NCBI RefSeq assembly: GCF_014652935.1
Contig: NZ_BMZT01000010.1
Location: forward strand, 76,047-140,046
DNA length: 64,000 nt
Direction of reading: 5' to 3'
Origin: Luteimonas padinae
GTDB taxonomy: Bacteria > Pseudomonadota > Gammaproteobacteria > Xanthomonadales > Xanthomonadaceae
The notes under the pieces are model-generated. The model saw nothing but the letters and a program-made list of their open reading frames with translations. It ran no database searches and was not told the DNA's origin. Position numbers and translations under genes: made by a program. Positions 43,919 through 54,556 of this stretch are shown here, one piece after another; the stretch's first letter is position 1; each line of letters starts with the position of its first letter.

Positions 43919-44779
43919 TCAGAAACCCGCGATGCCCCGATACCACCCGATCAGGTCACCGCCCCACATGAACACGATCCAGCCGGCGATCGCGAGATAG
44001 GGGCCGAACGGGATCGGCGTGGCCTTGTCGCGGCCCTTGGCGAACAGCCAGGCGCTGCCGATCACCGCGCCCACCAGCGACGAGATCAGGATGATCGGCA
44101 GCACGCCCGCCAGGCCGCACCAGGCGCCCAGCGCGGCCAGCAGCTTGAAGTCGCCGTGGCCCATGCCTTCCTTGCCGGTGAGCTGCTTGAACACCCACCA
44201 CACGCTCCACAGGCTGACGTAGCCGGCGATCGCGCCCAGCAGCGCGGCCTTGGGCCCGATGTAGAGGTTCTCCACCGCCGCGATCAATCCCAGCCACATC
44301 AGCGGCAGGGTGAGCGAATCCGGCAGCAGTTGAGTGCGGAAGTCGATGCCCGACAGCGCGATCAGGAAGCAGGTGAGCAGTCCCGCGCCGAAGCCCTGCC
44401 AGCCGAAGCCGAAGCGCCAGACGCAGGCCAGCAGCAGCAGCATCGTCAGCAGCTCGACCGCCGGGTACTGGATCGAGATCGGCGCACGGCACGAGCGGCA
44501 CTTGCCGCCCAGCGCCAGCCAGCTCAGCACCGGGATGTTCTCGTACCAGCTCAGCTGGTGGCCGCAGTGCGGGCAGTGCGAGCGCTCCACCACGATGCCG
44601 GGTGGAGGCGGGTCGTACAGCTCCGGCTCGCCGAGCATCTCGCGGCTGTCGCGCTTCCACTGCCACTCCATGCGCCGGGGCAGGCGCAGGATGACGACGT
44701 TGAGGAAGCTGCCGACGAGCAGGCCGAGGCCTGCGACCAGCGGATAGCCGAGTTCTGGGTTCTGGTCGAGGAAGGCCAC
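43919..44779 (-). CDS. pilD: Type IV prepilin peptidase / N-methyltransferase
   Basis: 286 residues from the GTG at 44779, 7 bp after pilC. Inner-membrane aspartyl protease cleaving prepilins at G-F and methylating the new N-terminus; it also serves type II pseudopilins. Zinc-type cysteines C69, C72, C94, C97 (CPHC, CRSC), catalytic aspartates in SGIDFRTQLLPD and GHGDFKLLAALGA (GxGD type), eight membrane helices. Last pil gene of the block before the toxin-antitoxin insertion. Confidence 0.95.
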   Translation of the reverse strand: MAFLDQNPELGYPLVAGLGLLVGSFLNVVILRLPRRMEWQWKRDSREMLGEPELYDPPPPGIVVERSHCPHCGHQLSWYENIPVLSWLALGGKCRSCRAPISIQYPAVELLTMLLLLACVWRFGFGWQGFGAGLLTCFLIALSGIDFRTQLLPDSLTLPLMWLGLIAAVENLYIGPKAALLGAIAGYVSLWSVWWVFKQLTGKEGMGHGDFKLLAALGAWCGLAGVLPIILISSLVGAVIGSAWLFAKGRDKATPIPFGPYLAIAGWIVFMWGGDLIGWYRGIAGF

Positions 44780-44786
44780 TGCCGGG

Positions 44787-46058
44787 TCAGACCACCGCGG
44801 CCAGCTTGAAGATCGGGAGGTACATGCCGATGACCATGCTGCCGACCACGCCACCGATGAAGATCATGATCATCGGTTCCAGCAGGCTGGACAGCGCGTC
44901 CACGGCGTTGTTGACCTCTTCCTCGTAGAACTCGGCCACCTTGAACAGCATGGTGTCGAGCGCACCGGCCTCCTCGCCGATGGCCGCCATCTGCACGACC
45001 ATGTGCGGGAACAGGTTGACCTGCTTCATCGCCATGTTGAGCTGGTAGCCGACGGCGACGTCGTCCTTGATGTTGTGCACCGCTTTCTCATACACGGTGT
45101 TTCCGGTCGCGCCGGCCACGATGTCCAGTGCTTCCACCAGTGGCACACCGGCCTTGAAGGTGGTCGCCAGCGTGCGCGAGAAGCGCGCGATCGACGAGTT
45201 GTGCATCACCTGGCCGATCACGGGGATCTTCAGGATCGCGCGGTCGCAGAAATGCTGGAAGGCCGGTGAGCGCTTGAAGAAGAAGATCGCGGCAAAGATG
45301 CTGCCGCCCACTATCAGCAGGATCAGCCACCACCATGCCACCATGAAGTCGGAAGCGGCCACGATCAGCTTGGTAAAGGCGGGCAGGTCCGCACCAAAGT
45401 TCGAGAACACCGCCTCGAACTGCGGCACCACGAATACGAGCAGGATGGAGCTGACGATCAGGGCCACCGCCACGACCGTGGCCGGATAGAACAGCGCCTT
45501 CTTGATCTTGCCCTTCAGGGATTCGATGTTTTCCTTGTAGGTGGCGATCGTCTCCAGCACCGTTTCCAGCACGCCCGCGCCTTCGCCGGCCTTGACCAGG
45601 TTGCGATACAGCTCGTCGAACTGAACCGGGTGCTTGCTCATGGCCTCGAAGATGGACGAGCCGCCCTCGATGTCCAGGCGCAGCGAATCGACCATAGCCT
45701 TCATGCGGGGATTCTTGTTGCCGTTCGCGATGATCTCCAACGCCTGCACAATCGGCACGCCGGACTTGATCATGGTGGCCAGCTGGCGGCTGAAGACCGC
45801 GATTTCCTTGGCTGTAATGCGCTTCCCGGCGCTGCCGAACAGTGGTTTGGCCTTGGGCTTGACTACTTGGGGGGTGATGCCCTGGCGGCGCAGCTCCGCT
45901 CGCAGCAGGTTGGCATTTTTTGCCGTCTGCTCGCCCTTCATTTTCTTGCCGCGCTTGTCGGTGCCCTCCCACACGAATGGCGTCAGTTCGACGCCCGCCC
46001 TCTGCTGCACAGCGGGCTTCTTCGCGGCGGATCGCGCAGCGCTACCGGTAACTGCCAT
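44787..46058 (-). CDS. pilC: Type IV pilus platform protein PilC
   Basis: 423 residues; inner-membrane platform protein on which PilB and PilT act. Two GspF domains (about 90-210 and 295-415), each with the FSRQLATMIKSGVPIVQAL / FSRTLATTFKAGVPLVEALD pattern, and three membrane helices. FVWEGTDKRGKKMKGE at the N-terminus is typical. Upstream gap of 127 bp to pilB contains a 7-bp hairpin (46123-46142) and no clear promoter. Confidence 0.96.
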   Translation of the reverse strand: MAVTGSAARSAAKKPAVQQRAGVELTPFVWEGTDKRGKKMKGEQTAKNANLLRAELRRQGITPQVVKPKAKPLFGSAGKRITAKEIAVFSRQLATMIKSGVPIVQALEIIANGNKNPRMKAMVDSLRLDIEGGSSIFEAMSKHPVQFDELYRNLVKAGEGAGVLETVLETIATYKENIESLKGKIKKALFYPATVVAVALIVSSILLVFVVPQFEAVFSNFGADLPAFTKLIVAASDFMVAWWWLILLIVGGSIFAAIFFFKRSPAFQHFCDRAILKIPVIGQVMHNSSIARFSRTLATTFKAGVPLVEALDIVAGATGNTVYEKAVHNIKDDVAVGYQLNMAMKQVNLFPHMVVQMAAIGEEAGALDTMLFKVAEFYEEEVNNAVDALSSLLEPMIMIFIGGVVGSMVIGMYLPIFKLAAVV

Positions 46059-46185
46059 CTGGGACTCCCCTCAAGGTCCGGAACCCCGGCCGGACCGCAA
46101 GCCAGCATCCTAAACCCTTGGGCCGGAAAGTGAAATTTCCGGATGTGATGGGTTGCCGGATTCTGGCAGTTTCCGACCCGAAAAG

Positions 46186-47910
<1,725 letters not shown>

Positions 47911-47985
47911 ACAACCTCTACTCTGGGAGCCAGCCTTGAAACTTTAACGCACCTGGAGCCGAGCGATGCGCCACTCGCCCGCCTT

Positions 47986-48729
47986 TCACCAAGGGGGCAC
48001 TGACAGTGCATCCAAAGGCATGCCCGTGTGCTTGTCCATCAACATCGTGATGTCCTTGCTGCGTGCCACCAGTGGCACCCAGACCACGGAATCCTCACTC
48101 TGCTTTGTGCGACGAAGCCATACGTCGATACGCCGGGCCTGAGTCGGCTGTTTGGCACGCAGCTGGGAAAGTGGTCTTGCGCGCTCAAGAAGGCTTGGAA
48201 TCGCCTCTTCATAGTCGACGAAGTAGCGTGGAAACTTCTCGATGTCCTTTCCGGAAAGTGCCGAGGACATGAGTTCCTCGCGTTGCTTGGCGTCGTGCGG
48301 CAGTGCCGCGGCCACGAGCACCGGGCCTGTCCAGGACAACTCGCGCCACCGGGGCTGGCTGGCCTCAGCCAGATCATCCGGCTCCAGCTCATTGGCGGCC
48401 ACTACAACGAAGCGGTCCACGGCTGCGACCAGGAATACCGGGCGGGACTGCAGCATGACGTGGAACCCATAGGCCAGCGCCGACAGCTGCAGGGCTACGA
48501 TGACGGCCAGATCCCGTTTGAGTTCAGGCTTGCGCTGGTCGAACACGATCATGGTCAGCAGCGGTCCAAGCACGACATCCACGCCTACAAGCAGGATCAG
48601 CAGAGTGTCCGCCCCGCCAGCCTGGAAGTACGGAGGGGGGTACCACAAGCCCAGCAGCACGCCGCTTGCGACAGCCGCAACCAGCATGCTCAGGACGAAA
48701 TGGATCGCGAACGCCTTGTACCGCGTCAC
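47986..48729 (-). CDS. TfpZ-type pilin accessory protein
   Basis: 247 residues from the GTG at 48729; the upstream in-frame ATG at 48825 lies inside the pilin gene. TfpX/TfpZ-like pattern: TRYKAFAIHFVLSMLVAAV, WYPPPYFQAGG, LILLVGVDVVLGPLLTMIVF, then DLAVIVALQLSALAYG, giving four membrane helices followed by a periplasmic C-terminal part (VDRFVVVAANELEPDDL). In Pseudomonas these proteins are encoded next to pilA and modulate pilin assembly or function. It lies between a pilin gene and pilB; 46 bp from the pilin stop. Confidence 0.82.
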   Translation of the reverse strand: MTRYKAFAIHFVLSMLVAAVASGVLLGLWYPPPYFQAGGADTLLILLVGVDVVLGPLLTMIVFDQRKPELKRDLAVIVALQLSALAYGFHVMLQSRPVFLVAAVDRFVVVAANELEPDDLAEASQPRWRELSWTGPVLVAAALPHDAKQREELMSSALSGKDIEKFPRYFVDYEEAIPSLLERARPLSQLRAKQPTQARRIDVWLRRTKQSEDSVVWVPLVARSKDITMLMDKHTGMPLDALSVPPW

Positions 48730-48775
48730 GTGGCAACCGCTGCTACCGAAGGTGGGCAAGTGCGGCGCGCTGCGC

Positions 48776-49288
48776 TCATCGACATTCTGCAGGTGCGTAC
48801 TTGGCCGGCAGTGTGCCGACACCACTGGTCAGTCCACGGCTGGTGGCTGTCGTATTCGTTGCTGAGGCGCAAGCCCAGTCAAGGGCGCCGGTTGCGCCGG
48901 GCGCCAGTTGGGCACCCTGCACGTTCGGAGTGAATACCAGCGTGCGTGCCTGGGCATCCGAGGGCAGGCTGGCTGTCGCCCCGGCGCTTGTGATGGTGAT
49001 TGCGCCGGTGGCTGGATCGATCTGGATATCACCGACAAATTTGGACTGCTTTTCCGCGGCCGGCCGTGCGTTGTACTCGGCGGCGAGCCGCGCGACACGG
49101 GCCAGCCCGCCGGACTTGAAGCCTTCGGATACTTCCGACTTGGCCGATGAGCCAGCGACCATCAACTCGGTCATCTTGGCGCGGGTGGCGAAATCCTGAT
49201 ATGCGGGCAGCGCAATGGCGGCCAGGATGGCAATGATCGCCACGACGATCATCAGCTCAATCAGGGTAAAACCGTGTTGCCTGCTCAT
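48776..49288 (-). CDS. pilA: Type IV pilin, second copy
   Basis: 170 residues. Prepilin leader MSRQHG, cleavage at G-F, then the hydrophobic helix [20 protein letters not shown], with Glu5. C-terminal disulfide loop between Cys in DWACAS and the terminal PAECR. About 60 percent identical by eye to the upstream pilin, so a tandem duplication. No sigma-54 site of its own is visible; it lies behind the pilin terminator at 49339-49370 and is probably expressed by read-through. TfpZ-like gene follows. Confidence 0.93.
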   Translation of the reverse strand: MSRQHGFTLIELMIVVAIIAILAAIALPAYQDFATRAKMTELMVAGSSAKSEVSEGFKSGGLARVARLAAEYNARPAAEKQSKFVGDIQIDPATGAITITSAGATASLPSDAQARTLVFTPNVQGAQLAPGATGALDWACASATNTTATSRGLTSGVGTLPAKYAPAECR

Positions 49289-49338
49289 GATCCGCCCTGG
49301 AGTGCCTCTTCTTCGAACAGTTGGTGCATGTAGCGAGG

Positions 49339-49370
49339 CTTGAAAAAAGGAAGCTCCGCAGTGCGGAGCC
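49339..49370 (-). terminator. Intrinsic terminator between the two pilin genes
   Basis: On the minus strand, stem GCTCCGC/GCGGAGC (49363-49369 with 49353-49359) is followed by TTCCTTTTTTCAAG. Lies 42 bp after the upstream pilin stop. A typical arrangement for strong first-pilin expression. Confidence 0.75.
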
Positions 49371-49411
49371 TCCTGGTTACACGCATGCCAGCTGGAATCA
49401 GCTCCGCTGGA

Positions 49412-49930
49412 TCAGCGGCACTCGGACGGAGCGTACTTGGCGGGCAGCGTGCCATTCCCTGCGACCACAAGGCCGCGGGAGGTGGCAGTGGTGTTGGTCG
49501 CCGAAGCGCAAGCCCAGTCAATCGCGCCCGTCGCGCCCGCAGCAAGAGCCGCGCCCTGCACGTTCGGCGTGAAGATCAGCGTCTTGTCGGCTGCATCTGT
49601 CGGCAGACCCGCCTGCGTAGCGGTCTCAAGAGTAACGGTGATGGCGCCGTTCGAGTCGTCGATCACGATGTTGTCGACGATCTTGCTCTCCTTCTCGGTC
49701 TGTGCGCGGCCGTTGTATTCGGTCGCAGCGGCGGTTACGCCGGCGAGGCCGTCGCTCTGGAACGCTTCAGACACGAGGCTCTTCGGCGAAGAAGCGGCAA
49801 CCACCGCCTCAGAGACCTTGGCGCGGACGGTGTAGTCCTGATACGCCGGCAGCGCAATCGCCGCCAGGATGGCGATGATCGCAACCACGATCATCAGTTC
49901 GATAAGGGTAAAGCCCTGCTGCTTCTTCAT
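49412..49930 (-). CDS. pilA: Type IV major pilin (first copy)
   Basis: 172 residues. Leader MKKQQG, then [20 protein letters not shown] with Glu5; [19 protein letters not shown] continues the helix. Disulfide loop from DWACAS to the C-terminal PSECR. Ribosome site AGGGGAT before the ATG. Served by the sigma-54 site at 50033-50048 and followed by an intrinsic terminator, so it is probably the main pilin; the neighbouring paralogue is likely minor or alternative. Confidence 0.95.
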   Translation of the reverse strand: MKKQQGFTLIELMIVVAIIAILAAIALPAYQDYTVRAKVSEAVVAASSPKSLVSEAFQSDGLAGVTAAATEYNGRAQTEKESKIVDNIVIDDSNGAITVTLETATQAGLPTDAADKTLIFTPNVQGAALAAGATGAIDWACASATNTTATSRGLVVAGNGTLPAKYAPSECR

Positions 49931-50032
49931 GTGTATCCCCTAGGAGTGGAGTGAATTTCACGTGCTGCGAAGCCGGCTTGGGTTCCGGACCCGCTTGTTG
50001 CCGTGCGACGTCGCACGTGCAGGGGAAGTGTA

Positions 50033-50048
50033 TGCAGATTACGTGCCA
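50033..50048 (-). promoter_or_regulatory. Sigma-54 promoter of pilA
   Basis: Minus-strand TGGCACGTAATCTGCA matches the -24/-12 consensus TGGCACN5TTGCA at all but one position, with GG and GC 10 bp apart. Predicted start about 50022, giving a leader of about 90 nt. PilR, encoded at 53-54 kb, is the expected activator. Confidence 0.8.
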
Positions 50049-50154
50049 ATTGTGGTTTCTGGACGCTGGATGAACGGATGTGCAACGCGATTCACGATAC
50101 CGTTGCCGCTGGCGGGAAGTTGCAGACAAAGCTGGGCGCAATTTGACGCGCAAA

Positions 50155-50171
50155 GTGACAATAATTGTCAC
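50155..50171. promoter_or_regulatory. Candidate PilR-binding site
   Basis: GTGACAATAATTGTCAC: perfect 8-bp inverted repeat about one center base, about 110 bp upstream of the sigma-54 element. Contains the TTGTC half-sites reported for Pseudomonas PilR. Function inferred from position. Confidence 0.5.
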
Positions 50172-50265
50172 CATTGACGCACGTTTTGCGACGGTGGTGG
50201 CAGGTTCGGTCTGGCGCCGCTGCGCGTCATGACGCGCTCTGCGCGGCAGGAGACTGCGCCGCAGG

Positions 50266-52140
50266 GTGACGACTTGGCCCGGGAGGGAGTGGGCAACGCC
50301 GGCGTCGTGTCGTCTTTCGCTCAATCCGGCGGCGGCTCCGGCGGCCGGCAGTGGCAGCACGCCGGCGTCCGGCGTGGTGTCGGCCATCAACATCCATCGC
50401 GACCTCAGCCTGACCGGCAGCATCACGGTGAAGGGCGGCGAGAGCGCGGTGTTCAACCTCGATGGCAACGCGACCCTGGACTCGGCGTCGATCACCGGCA
50501 TCGACACCCTGCGCACCACCGGCGACGCCACCATCGGCAGCAACATCCACGTGCGCAATATCCACTCCAACGGCAACGTGGTGCTGCGCGGCAGCGCCAG
50601 CGGGACGCAGGTGCGGGCGCGCGGGAACGTGACGGTGTCCGGTGGCTCCAGCCCGGTGGCGATCCGGGCCAATGGCCGGGTGAGCTTCAGCGGCGGCAGC
50701 GGCGACCTGGTGGAGTCGAAGACCGGCGTGACGGTGACCGGGGGCGGGGTCAACATCAGCTCGGTGCGCTCGGAAGGGCCGGTGAACTGGACCGGGAAGG
50801 GCGGCGGCGCCAACCGGGTGCATGCCAACGGGCCGGTGGAGTATTCGGGTGGCAACCGCGGCACGTCGCTGCGCACGCGGGGGGCGCTGTCGCTGCCGGC
50901 CGGCGAGGTCGACGAGGCGGTGGCGAACGGGCGCGTGCGCCACGCCGCCTACGGCACGGTGGGCGCGATCACGGCCATGGGCGACGTGGAGATGTCCAAG
51001 GCGGGCGCCGGTCGGGTGCGCACGCAGGGCACGACGCGCATCACCGGTTACGGCGGAGTCGGCGGCCTGGAAGGGCAGGGCGATCTGGACGTGTCGGGAT
51101 GGGTCGCGGTGAGCGGCACCATCGGCGGGCAGATCCGTGGCAACGGCCGCAACAGCGTGGTGGACTCGGTGAAGGTGGTGCCCGGCTACACGGTACCGAT
51201 CACGCCGGTCGAGCAGGTGGTGGTGGACGAGGTGCCCGAGGTGGTGATGCCGTCGGCACGCGTGGATGCGTGGCCGCTGCGCGAGCTGGCGAACTATGTG
51301 TTCGAAGTGGTGGACGGCAGGCGCCAGGTGACCGTGGCCAGCGTGTCCGGGATCCCGGACGGCCGCTACGTGCTCGCCATTCGCCTGGACAACAACCGGC
51401 GCTACCCCGACTGGCTGTGCCGTCCCGGCGACGTCAAAGGCGAGGTGTGCACGGCGCCGGTGGCCACGATCTGCCAGGGCCACTCGGCGCAGAACGGCTG
51501 CGTGGCCGGCAGCGGCCGCAACTGGGAACTCAACGGCAAGAGCCTGGCGCGCGGGGTCGCCTGGTTCGACGGCGACCTGGTGTTGGGCAACGGCGTGTAC
51601 GTGAACACCTTCATCGCCACCGGCAACATCCGTACCAGTGGCAGCCATCGCACCCTGTCGCCCAACTACGCCGGTTACGAGGTCTCCTGCGCCGACGCGA
51701 CTCCGTCGGGCGGCTCGGCCGCGCCGGACTTCAAGGATCTGGTGCCGCGCAACCTGTGCGACACCGATGCGCGGGCGATGACGGGCGCGCCGCTGGGCAA
51801 CATCGCCTACCTGGCCGGTGGCCATGCACCGGGTGGCGGCGGCTTCAGCGGCGGCGACATCAGCCTGGGCGCGTCCACGCGGGCCGATGGCTCGGTGCTG
51901 GCCGGCAACGTGCTCACCACCGGCGGCAATACCACCGTCAGCGGTGCGATCGTGTCCGCAGCGCAGGGTGGGGGCAGCAATGTGGCGATGGGCGGCAGTA
52001 CGACGCTGGACCTGACCGGTGGCTCGGACGCTTACGAGCCGGGGCAAATTCCGTGCGGACTGGTGGACTGCGAGGACACGTCGCCTGGCAGTGATCCGAC
52101 GGCGCGGCGCACCCGGGTTCTCTGGACGCGTTACCTGTAG
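50266..52140 (+). CDS. Beta-helix-like pilus-associated protein, probably lacking its N-terminus
   Basis: 624 residues from the GTG at 50266. No signal peptide, membrane helix or prepilin leader is present, and the first 30 residues are low complexity, so the 5' end is probably lost or the start wrong. Residues about 40-300 are Gly/Val/Thr/Asn-rich strands repeating every 15-25 residues (TLDSASITGID, RARGNVTVSGGSSP, VRSEGPVNWTGKG), as in right-handed beta-helix or polymer-forming proteins. The C-terminal part (about 360-624) has several cysteines and GVAWFDGDLVLGNGVYVNTF. I think it resembles minor-pilin-linked proteins of Lysobacteraceae, but cannot confirm. Divergent from pilA. Confidence 0.5.
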   Translation: MTTWPGREWATPASCRLSLNPAAAPAAGSGSTPASGVVSAINIHRDLSLTGSITVKGGESAVFNLDGNATLDSASITGIDTLRTTGDATIGSNIHVRNIHSNGNVVLRGSASGTQVRARGNVTVSGGSSPVAIRANGRVSFSGGSGDLVESKTGVTVTGGGVNISSVRSEGPVNWTGKGGGANRVHANGPVEYSGGNRGTSLRTRGALSLPAGEVDEAVANGRVRHAAYGTVGAITAMGDVEMSKAGAGRVRTQGTTRITGYGGVGGLEGQGDLDVSGWVAVSGTIGGQIRGNGRNSVVDSVKVVPGYTVPITPVEQVVVDEVPEVVMPSARVDAWPLRELANYVFEVVDGRRQVTVASVSGIPDGRYVLAIRLDNNRRYPDWLCRPGDVKGEVCTAPVATICQGHSAQNGCVAGSGRNWELNGKSLARGVAWFDGDLVLGNGVYVNTFIATGNIRTSGSHRTLSPNYAGYEVSCADATPSGGSAAPDFKDLVPRNLCDTDARAMTGAPLGNIAYLAGGHAPGGGGFSGGDISLGASTRADGSVLAGNVLTTGGNTTVSGAIVSAAQGGGSNVAMGGSTTLDLTGGSDAYEPGQIPCGLVDCEDTSPGSDPTARRTRVLWTRYL

Positions 52141-52162
52141 CCATACTGGCGGCCCGCTGGGC

Positions 52163-52588
52163 TCAGGCGGACGGGACGTCCAGCCTTGACACCACGGCCC
52201 GCGCGAACTGCTCGAAATCCACCAGGCGTTCGGTCGCGATGGCGAACACGATGTGCCAATCGATGATGTCGTAGGCATGCACGGCGATGTTGCGAAACCC
52301 TACGGCCTTCTTCATCCGCAGTGACAGGTCGTTGTCCAGGATCCCGGCCTGCGCCAGCCGGTCGAAAGCCGCACCCATGTTCTCGGGTGGCGGCAGGGAC
52401 AGGTCGGAAAGCAGGTGCGCGGCAAGGTCCACGCAGACCTGGACGGCGCGGCTGAGGTTGAGCACCAGCACGTCCTGGAGGTCGATGTCGGCTTCCAGGG
52501 TTTCCACGTCCGGCGGGCGTCGGCTGGCGATGCGTGCCAGGCAGCGCTGAAGGGAGTCGAGCTTGCGTTCGACGATCAGCCGATCCAT
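52163..52588 (-). CDS. hepT: HepT-like ribonuclease toxin (DUF86)
   Basis: 141 residues, HEPN-fold. The catalytic R-x4-H-x-Y motif is intact: Arg99, His104, Tyr106 in FRNIAVHAYDII. HepT toxins cleave RNA, or are inactivated when their MntA partner adds AMP to the Tyr of this motif. Overlaps the MntA gene by 13 bp, antitoxin upstream. Confidence 0.9.
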   Translation of the reverse strand: MDRLIVERKLDSLQRCLARIASRRPPDVETLEADIDLQDVLVLNLSRAVQVCVDLAAHLLSDLSLPPPENMGAAFDRLAQAGILDNDLSLRMKKAVGFRNIAVHAYDIIDWHIVFAIATERLVDFEQFARAVVSRLDVPSA

Positions 52589-52965
52589 GCCTGTCTCCGC
52601 TCGCGCAGCATGCGGTCGACGTAGGGCTGGAAGTCCGCGGTGTCGAACAGATGGCGGCGGATCAGCTCGGCGTGGTCGGAGCTGGTGCCAAGGATGCGTT
52701 GGCCGTGCCTCAGGATCTGGGCAAGCAGCGGGCCGCTTGCGGTCTTCAGGTCGATCAGGTCCACCGGCCGGCCGGTGGCGGCGGCGAAGGCCTCGATGAG
52801 CCGGGCTTTCTCCCGGGCATCGAGCGGGTGGTCCGCTTCCACTGCGATATCCAGGTCGCTGCCCGGATGCGCGCGACCCGACGCCACCGAGCCGAACACG
52901 AGGGCTTGCCGGATGTGCGGGTGCTTCTCGAGGACTTCGCGAAGTCGGGGCGGCGCCGTGGACAT
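52576..52965 (-). CDS. mntA: MntA-type nucleotidyltransferase antitoxin
   Basis: 129 residues. Minimal nucleotidyltransferase motif GSVASGRAHPGSDLDIAV (residues 25-42) with the catalytic Asp37-x-Asp39. The family modifies and silences HepT by AMPylation (type VII). ATG at 52965, 23 bp after the pilR stop, so it may ride on the pilSR transcript; overlaps hepT. Confidence 0.9.
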   Translation of the reverse strand: MSTAPPRLREVLEKHPHIRQALVFGSVASGRAHPGSDLDIAVEADHPLDAREKARLIEAFAAATGRPVDLIDLKTASGPLLAQILRHGQRILGTSSDHAELIRRHLFDTADFQPYVDRMLRERRQAWIG

Positions 52966-52988
52966 GGCGACATCGTACTCTTTGAAGC

Positions 52989-54386
52989 TCAGTCGATCCC
53001 GAGCTTCTTCAGCTTGTACCGCAGCGCCCTGAAGGTGATCCCCAGCGCCGCCGCCGCCTTGGTCTTGTTGTATTTGCTCTCCTGCAGCGCCTGCTGGATC
53101 GCGGCGCGCTCGATCTCCTCGATGTACGAGGGCAGGGCGCTGGAGGCGGTCTCGCGCGGGTTGAGGCTGGCCGGGTTGGCGGCGGCGCCGGGTGTCGCAC
53201 CCGGCATCGGCACGGCGCGCGCGGGGCTGGTGATGACGCTGCCGCCGGGAAGCCGCAGGTCGGCGGCGGTGATGGTGTCGCCGTCGGCCATCGCCATCGC
53301 GCGCTCGAGGATGTTCTCCAGTTCGCGCACGTTGCCCGGGAAGGCGTAGGCGTCCAGCGCGGCGAGGGCGTCCGGACCCAGCCTGGGCGTGGCGCGGTGC
53401 ATCGCCTGCGCCAGCCGGGCGAAGATCGCGTCCGACAGGATCGGCAGGTCCCCATCGCGCTCCCGCAGCGCCGGCACGTGCAGCTCGATCACGTTGATGC
53501 GGTAATACAGGTCGTGGCGGAAGCTGCCGCCATTGACCAGCGCGCCCAGGTCCTTGTGGGTCGCGGACAGGATGCGCACGTCCACGTCGATCTCGTTCTG
53601 CGCGCCCACCGGGCGCACCTTCTTCTCCTGGATCGCGCGCAGCAGCTTGACCTGCATCGCCAGCGGCAGCTCGGCGACTTCGTCCAGGAACAGGGTGCCG
53701 CCGTCGGCGCTCTGGAACAGGCCGGGCTTGTCGGCGTGGGCGCCGGTGAAGCTGCCCTTCTTGTGGCCGAAGAATTCGCTCTCCATCAGTTCGTTCGGGA
53801 TGGCGCCGCAGTTCACCGGCACGAAGGGGCCGTTGGCGCGCGAGCCCTGGGCGTGGATGGTGCGGGCCACCAGTTCCTTGCCGGTGCCGGATTCGCCGCT
53901 GATGTGCACGGGCGCCTGGCTGCGGGAGACCTTGGCGATGGTGTCGCGCAGGGACACCATCGCCGGCGAGCCGCCGAGCAGGCGACCGGCATCGTCGGGG
54001 CGGGCCTGGCGGTGGGTGTTGAGCTCCAGCGCCTGGCGCACCAGGCCGCGCAGCACGTTGATGTCCACCGGCTTGGAGACGAAGTCGAAGGCGCCGGCCT
54101 TCAGGGCTTCGACCGCGGCTTCGACGTTGCCGTAGGCGGTGATCATCGCCACGGGGGTCTCGGGGAAGCGGGTGGTGATGTCGCTGACCAGCTCGAGGCC
54201 GGAGCCGTCGGGCAGGCGCATGTCGGTCAGGCACAGGTCGTACTTGTTGCCCGCCAGCATCTGCCGGGCGGTGCCCAGGCTGGAGGCGGTGTCGGTGCGC
54301 AGGCCCATGCGGCCGAGGGTCAGGACCAGGAGCTCGCGGATGTCGTGCTCGTCGTCGACGATGAGGGCGCTGCGGGCTTCGGTCAT
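52989..54386 (-). CDS. pilR: Sigma-54-dependent response regulator PilR
   Basis: 465 residues from the ATG at 54386. Receiver domain with phospho-acceptor Asp55 ([10 protein letters not shown]), AAA+ domain with Walker A GESGTGKE, the sigma-54 contact loop GSFTGA (GAFTGA variant with Ser), Walker [10 protein letters not shown], and a Fis-type HTH at the C-terminus ([20 protein letters not shown]). Activates pilA from the sigma-54 promoter at 50.0 kb. Follows pilS on the same strand after a REP pair. Confidence 0.95.
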   Translation of the reverse strand: MTEARSALIVDDEHDIRELLVLTLGRMGLRTDTASSLGTARQMLAGNKYDLCLTDMRLPDGSGLELVSDITTRFPETPVAMITAYGNVEAAVEALKAGAFDFVSKPVDINVLRGLVRQALELNTHRQARPDDAGRLLGGSPAMVSLRDTIAKVSRSQAPVHISGESGTGKELVARTIHAQGSRANGPFVPVNCGAIPNELMESEFFGHKKGSFTGAHADKPGLFQSADGGTLFLDEVAELPLAMQVKLLRAIQEKKVRPVGAQNEIDVDVRILSATHKDLGALVNGGSFRHDLYYRINVIELHVPALRERDGDLPILSDAIFARLAQAMHRATPRLGPDALAALDAYAFPGNVRELENILERAMAMADGDTITAADLRLPGGSVITSPARAVPMPGATPGAAANPASLNPRETASSALPSYIEEIERAAIQQALQESKYNKTKAAAALGITFRALRYKLKKLGID

Positions 54387-54483
54387 GGCAGAAAGGGCTG
54401 GCTTCCGGTCCGGGTGACCAATTTTGGCACTTTTCACGAGACTGTGACGAGTGTCAAAGGCCGACGGGTGCCGGACCGTCCCC

Positions 54484-54554
54484 TGTAGGAGCAGCTACAG
54501 CTGCGATCGCCCTGGCCATGGCCCCTCGCAATCGCAGCTATAGCTGCTCCTACA
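54484..54554. repeat. REP pair (A-type) between pilS and pilR
   Basis: Forward copy 54484-54508 and inverted copy 54530-54554, separated by 21 bp. The inverted copy ends 2 bp from the pilS stop (54557-54559). It lies within the pilSR operon. Confidence 0.88.
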
Positions 54555-54556
54555 GG

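Noticed and set aside
50229..52094. Plus-strand open frame from the ATG at 50229
   Set aside because: Different frame from the beta-helix-like protein; its Arg/Gly-rich translation lacks strand periodicity and looks like a shadow.
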